A DNA stretch of 64,000 bases from Vigna angularis (taxonomy: Eukaryota > Streptophyta > Magnoliopsida > Fabales > Fabaceae). The DNA lies in assembly GCF_016808095.1 (NCBI RefSeq), contig NC_068971.1, positions 35,576,131-35,640,130 of the forward strand, in the 5' to 3' direction. Positions within the stretch are counted from its first letter, which is position 1. Every line of letters starts with the position of its first letter. Shown here piece by piece: positions 63,424 to 64,000 of the stretch. The notes under the pieces were generated by a model, which worked only from the letters and a program-made list of their open reading frames with translations, made no database searches and was not told the origin of the DNA. The position numbers and the translations under genes were made by a program.

Positions 63424-64000
63424 CAAATGAAAATAATTATTATAAAAAGATAAGAGAGCAACAAATGACAAATTATTGTAAAATAAATAAGAGAGCAATG
63501 ATTAACTAAATCAAAGGTTTATATTATATATTATACTCCCTCATTTCTTCACAATTTTTATTAATTTAACACCATTTTTCTTCTTTCTCTGTTCCACTCT
63601 CCTTTAATCCAAACAAAGCCAATCTCCACATAAAAATATTTAGAAGATTATAAAGATGATAGAATTAGATCTAAGTTTAAAATTCTTTTATCTCTCAATA
63701 TATCACTTTACTCGATCCCTAACATAATTCAGACTTCAATGTATTTTTAAAAATATATATTCCGGCACTCATACAGTTGAATTATGGTAATTATTGGGAG
63801 CAGAAATTTTATGAAGAACTTCCTACATGCTAATACATATGCTTAAATACAAGCATGGCGGAAATCGATAAAAAAAGATTTATCTGATATTTGCAATACT
63901 TCATTTTCACGTTTCTGTATACAGATAAAGTGGCAAATGCTTTAGACACATTTCATCTTAAAAGAAAAACAGAGAAATGTTGGAACTAAATCACAATTAT
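63420..64000. other. Right edge, AT-rich, no gene seen
   Basis: No supported feature up to the window end. Confidence 0.5.

Overview
The window is nuclear DNA of a flowering plant, most likely a nodulating papilionoid legume. The reasons are AT-rich non-coding DNA, genes split by GT-AG introns, long (TA)n tracts, Ty1/copia and other LTR elements, CACTA DNA transposons, and a 12-exon gene of the isopropylmalate/homocitrate synthase family that looks like the legume nodule homocitrate synthase FEN1/GmN56. The species cannot be fixed from the sequence alone.

Layout. 1-655 holds a broken carotenoid cleavage dioxygenase 8 (CCD8, strigolactone pathway) remnant. 656-6131 is mostly AT-rich, with a tandem pair of foldback MITE-like repeats, two long (TA)n tracts and a GC-richer UTR-like block on the minus strand. 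6200-19984 is the FEN1-like gene. Its 12 exons join into an uninterrupted 551-residue frame although intron 3 carries a decayed 5.46 kb copia element in the same orientation. 20-42 kb has no intact gene. It contains a 1,181 bp non-autonomous CACTA element with its target duplication, three long solo-LTR-like copies of one family, a TOC90-like pseudogene fragment and other transposon debris.

42.9-63.0 kb is a tandem array of MATE (DETOXIFICATION) transporters on the plus strand: two complete eight-exon genes (486 and 490 residues) with identical intron positions, then a wrecked third copy. Between the two complete genes lie a copia 3' fragment, a hAT (BED finger) transposase fragment, a fourth copy of the long LTR family, and a very young, structurally complete copia element (52287-57493). 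That element has two 567 bp LTRs differing at about four positions, a GGATT target duplication and one open 1,322-residue polyprotein frame.

Three intact host genes are present. The homocitrate synthase-like enzyme would act in nodule carbon/cofactor supply and the MATE proteins in export or vacuolar loading of small metabolites. Nothing in the sequence shows that these genes work together. All homology calls are from reading translations by eye; no database search was run.
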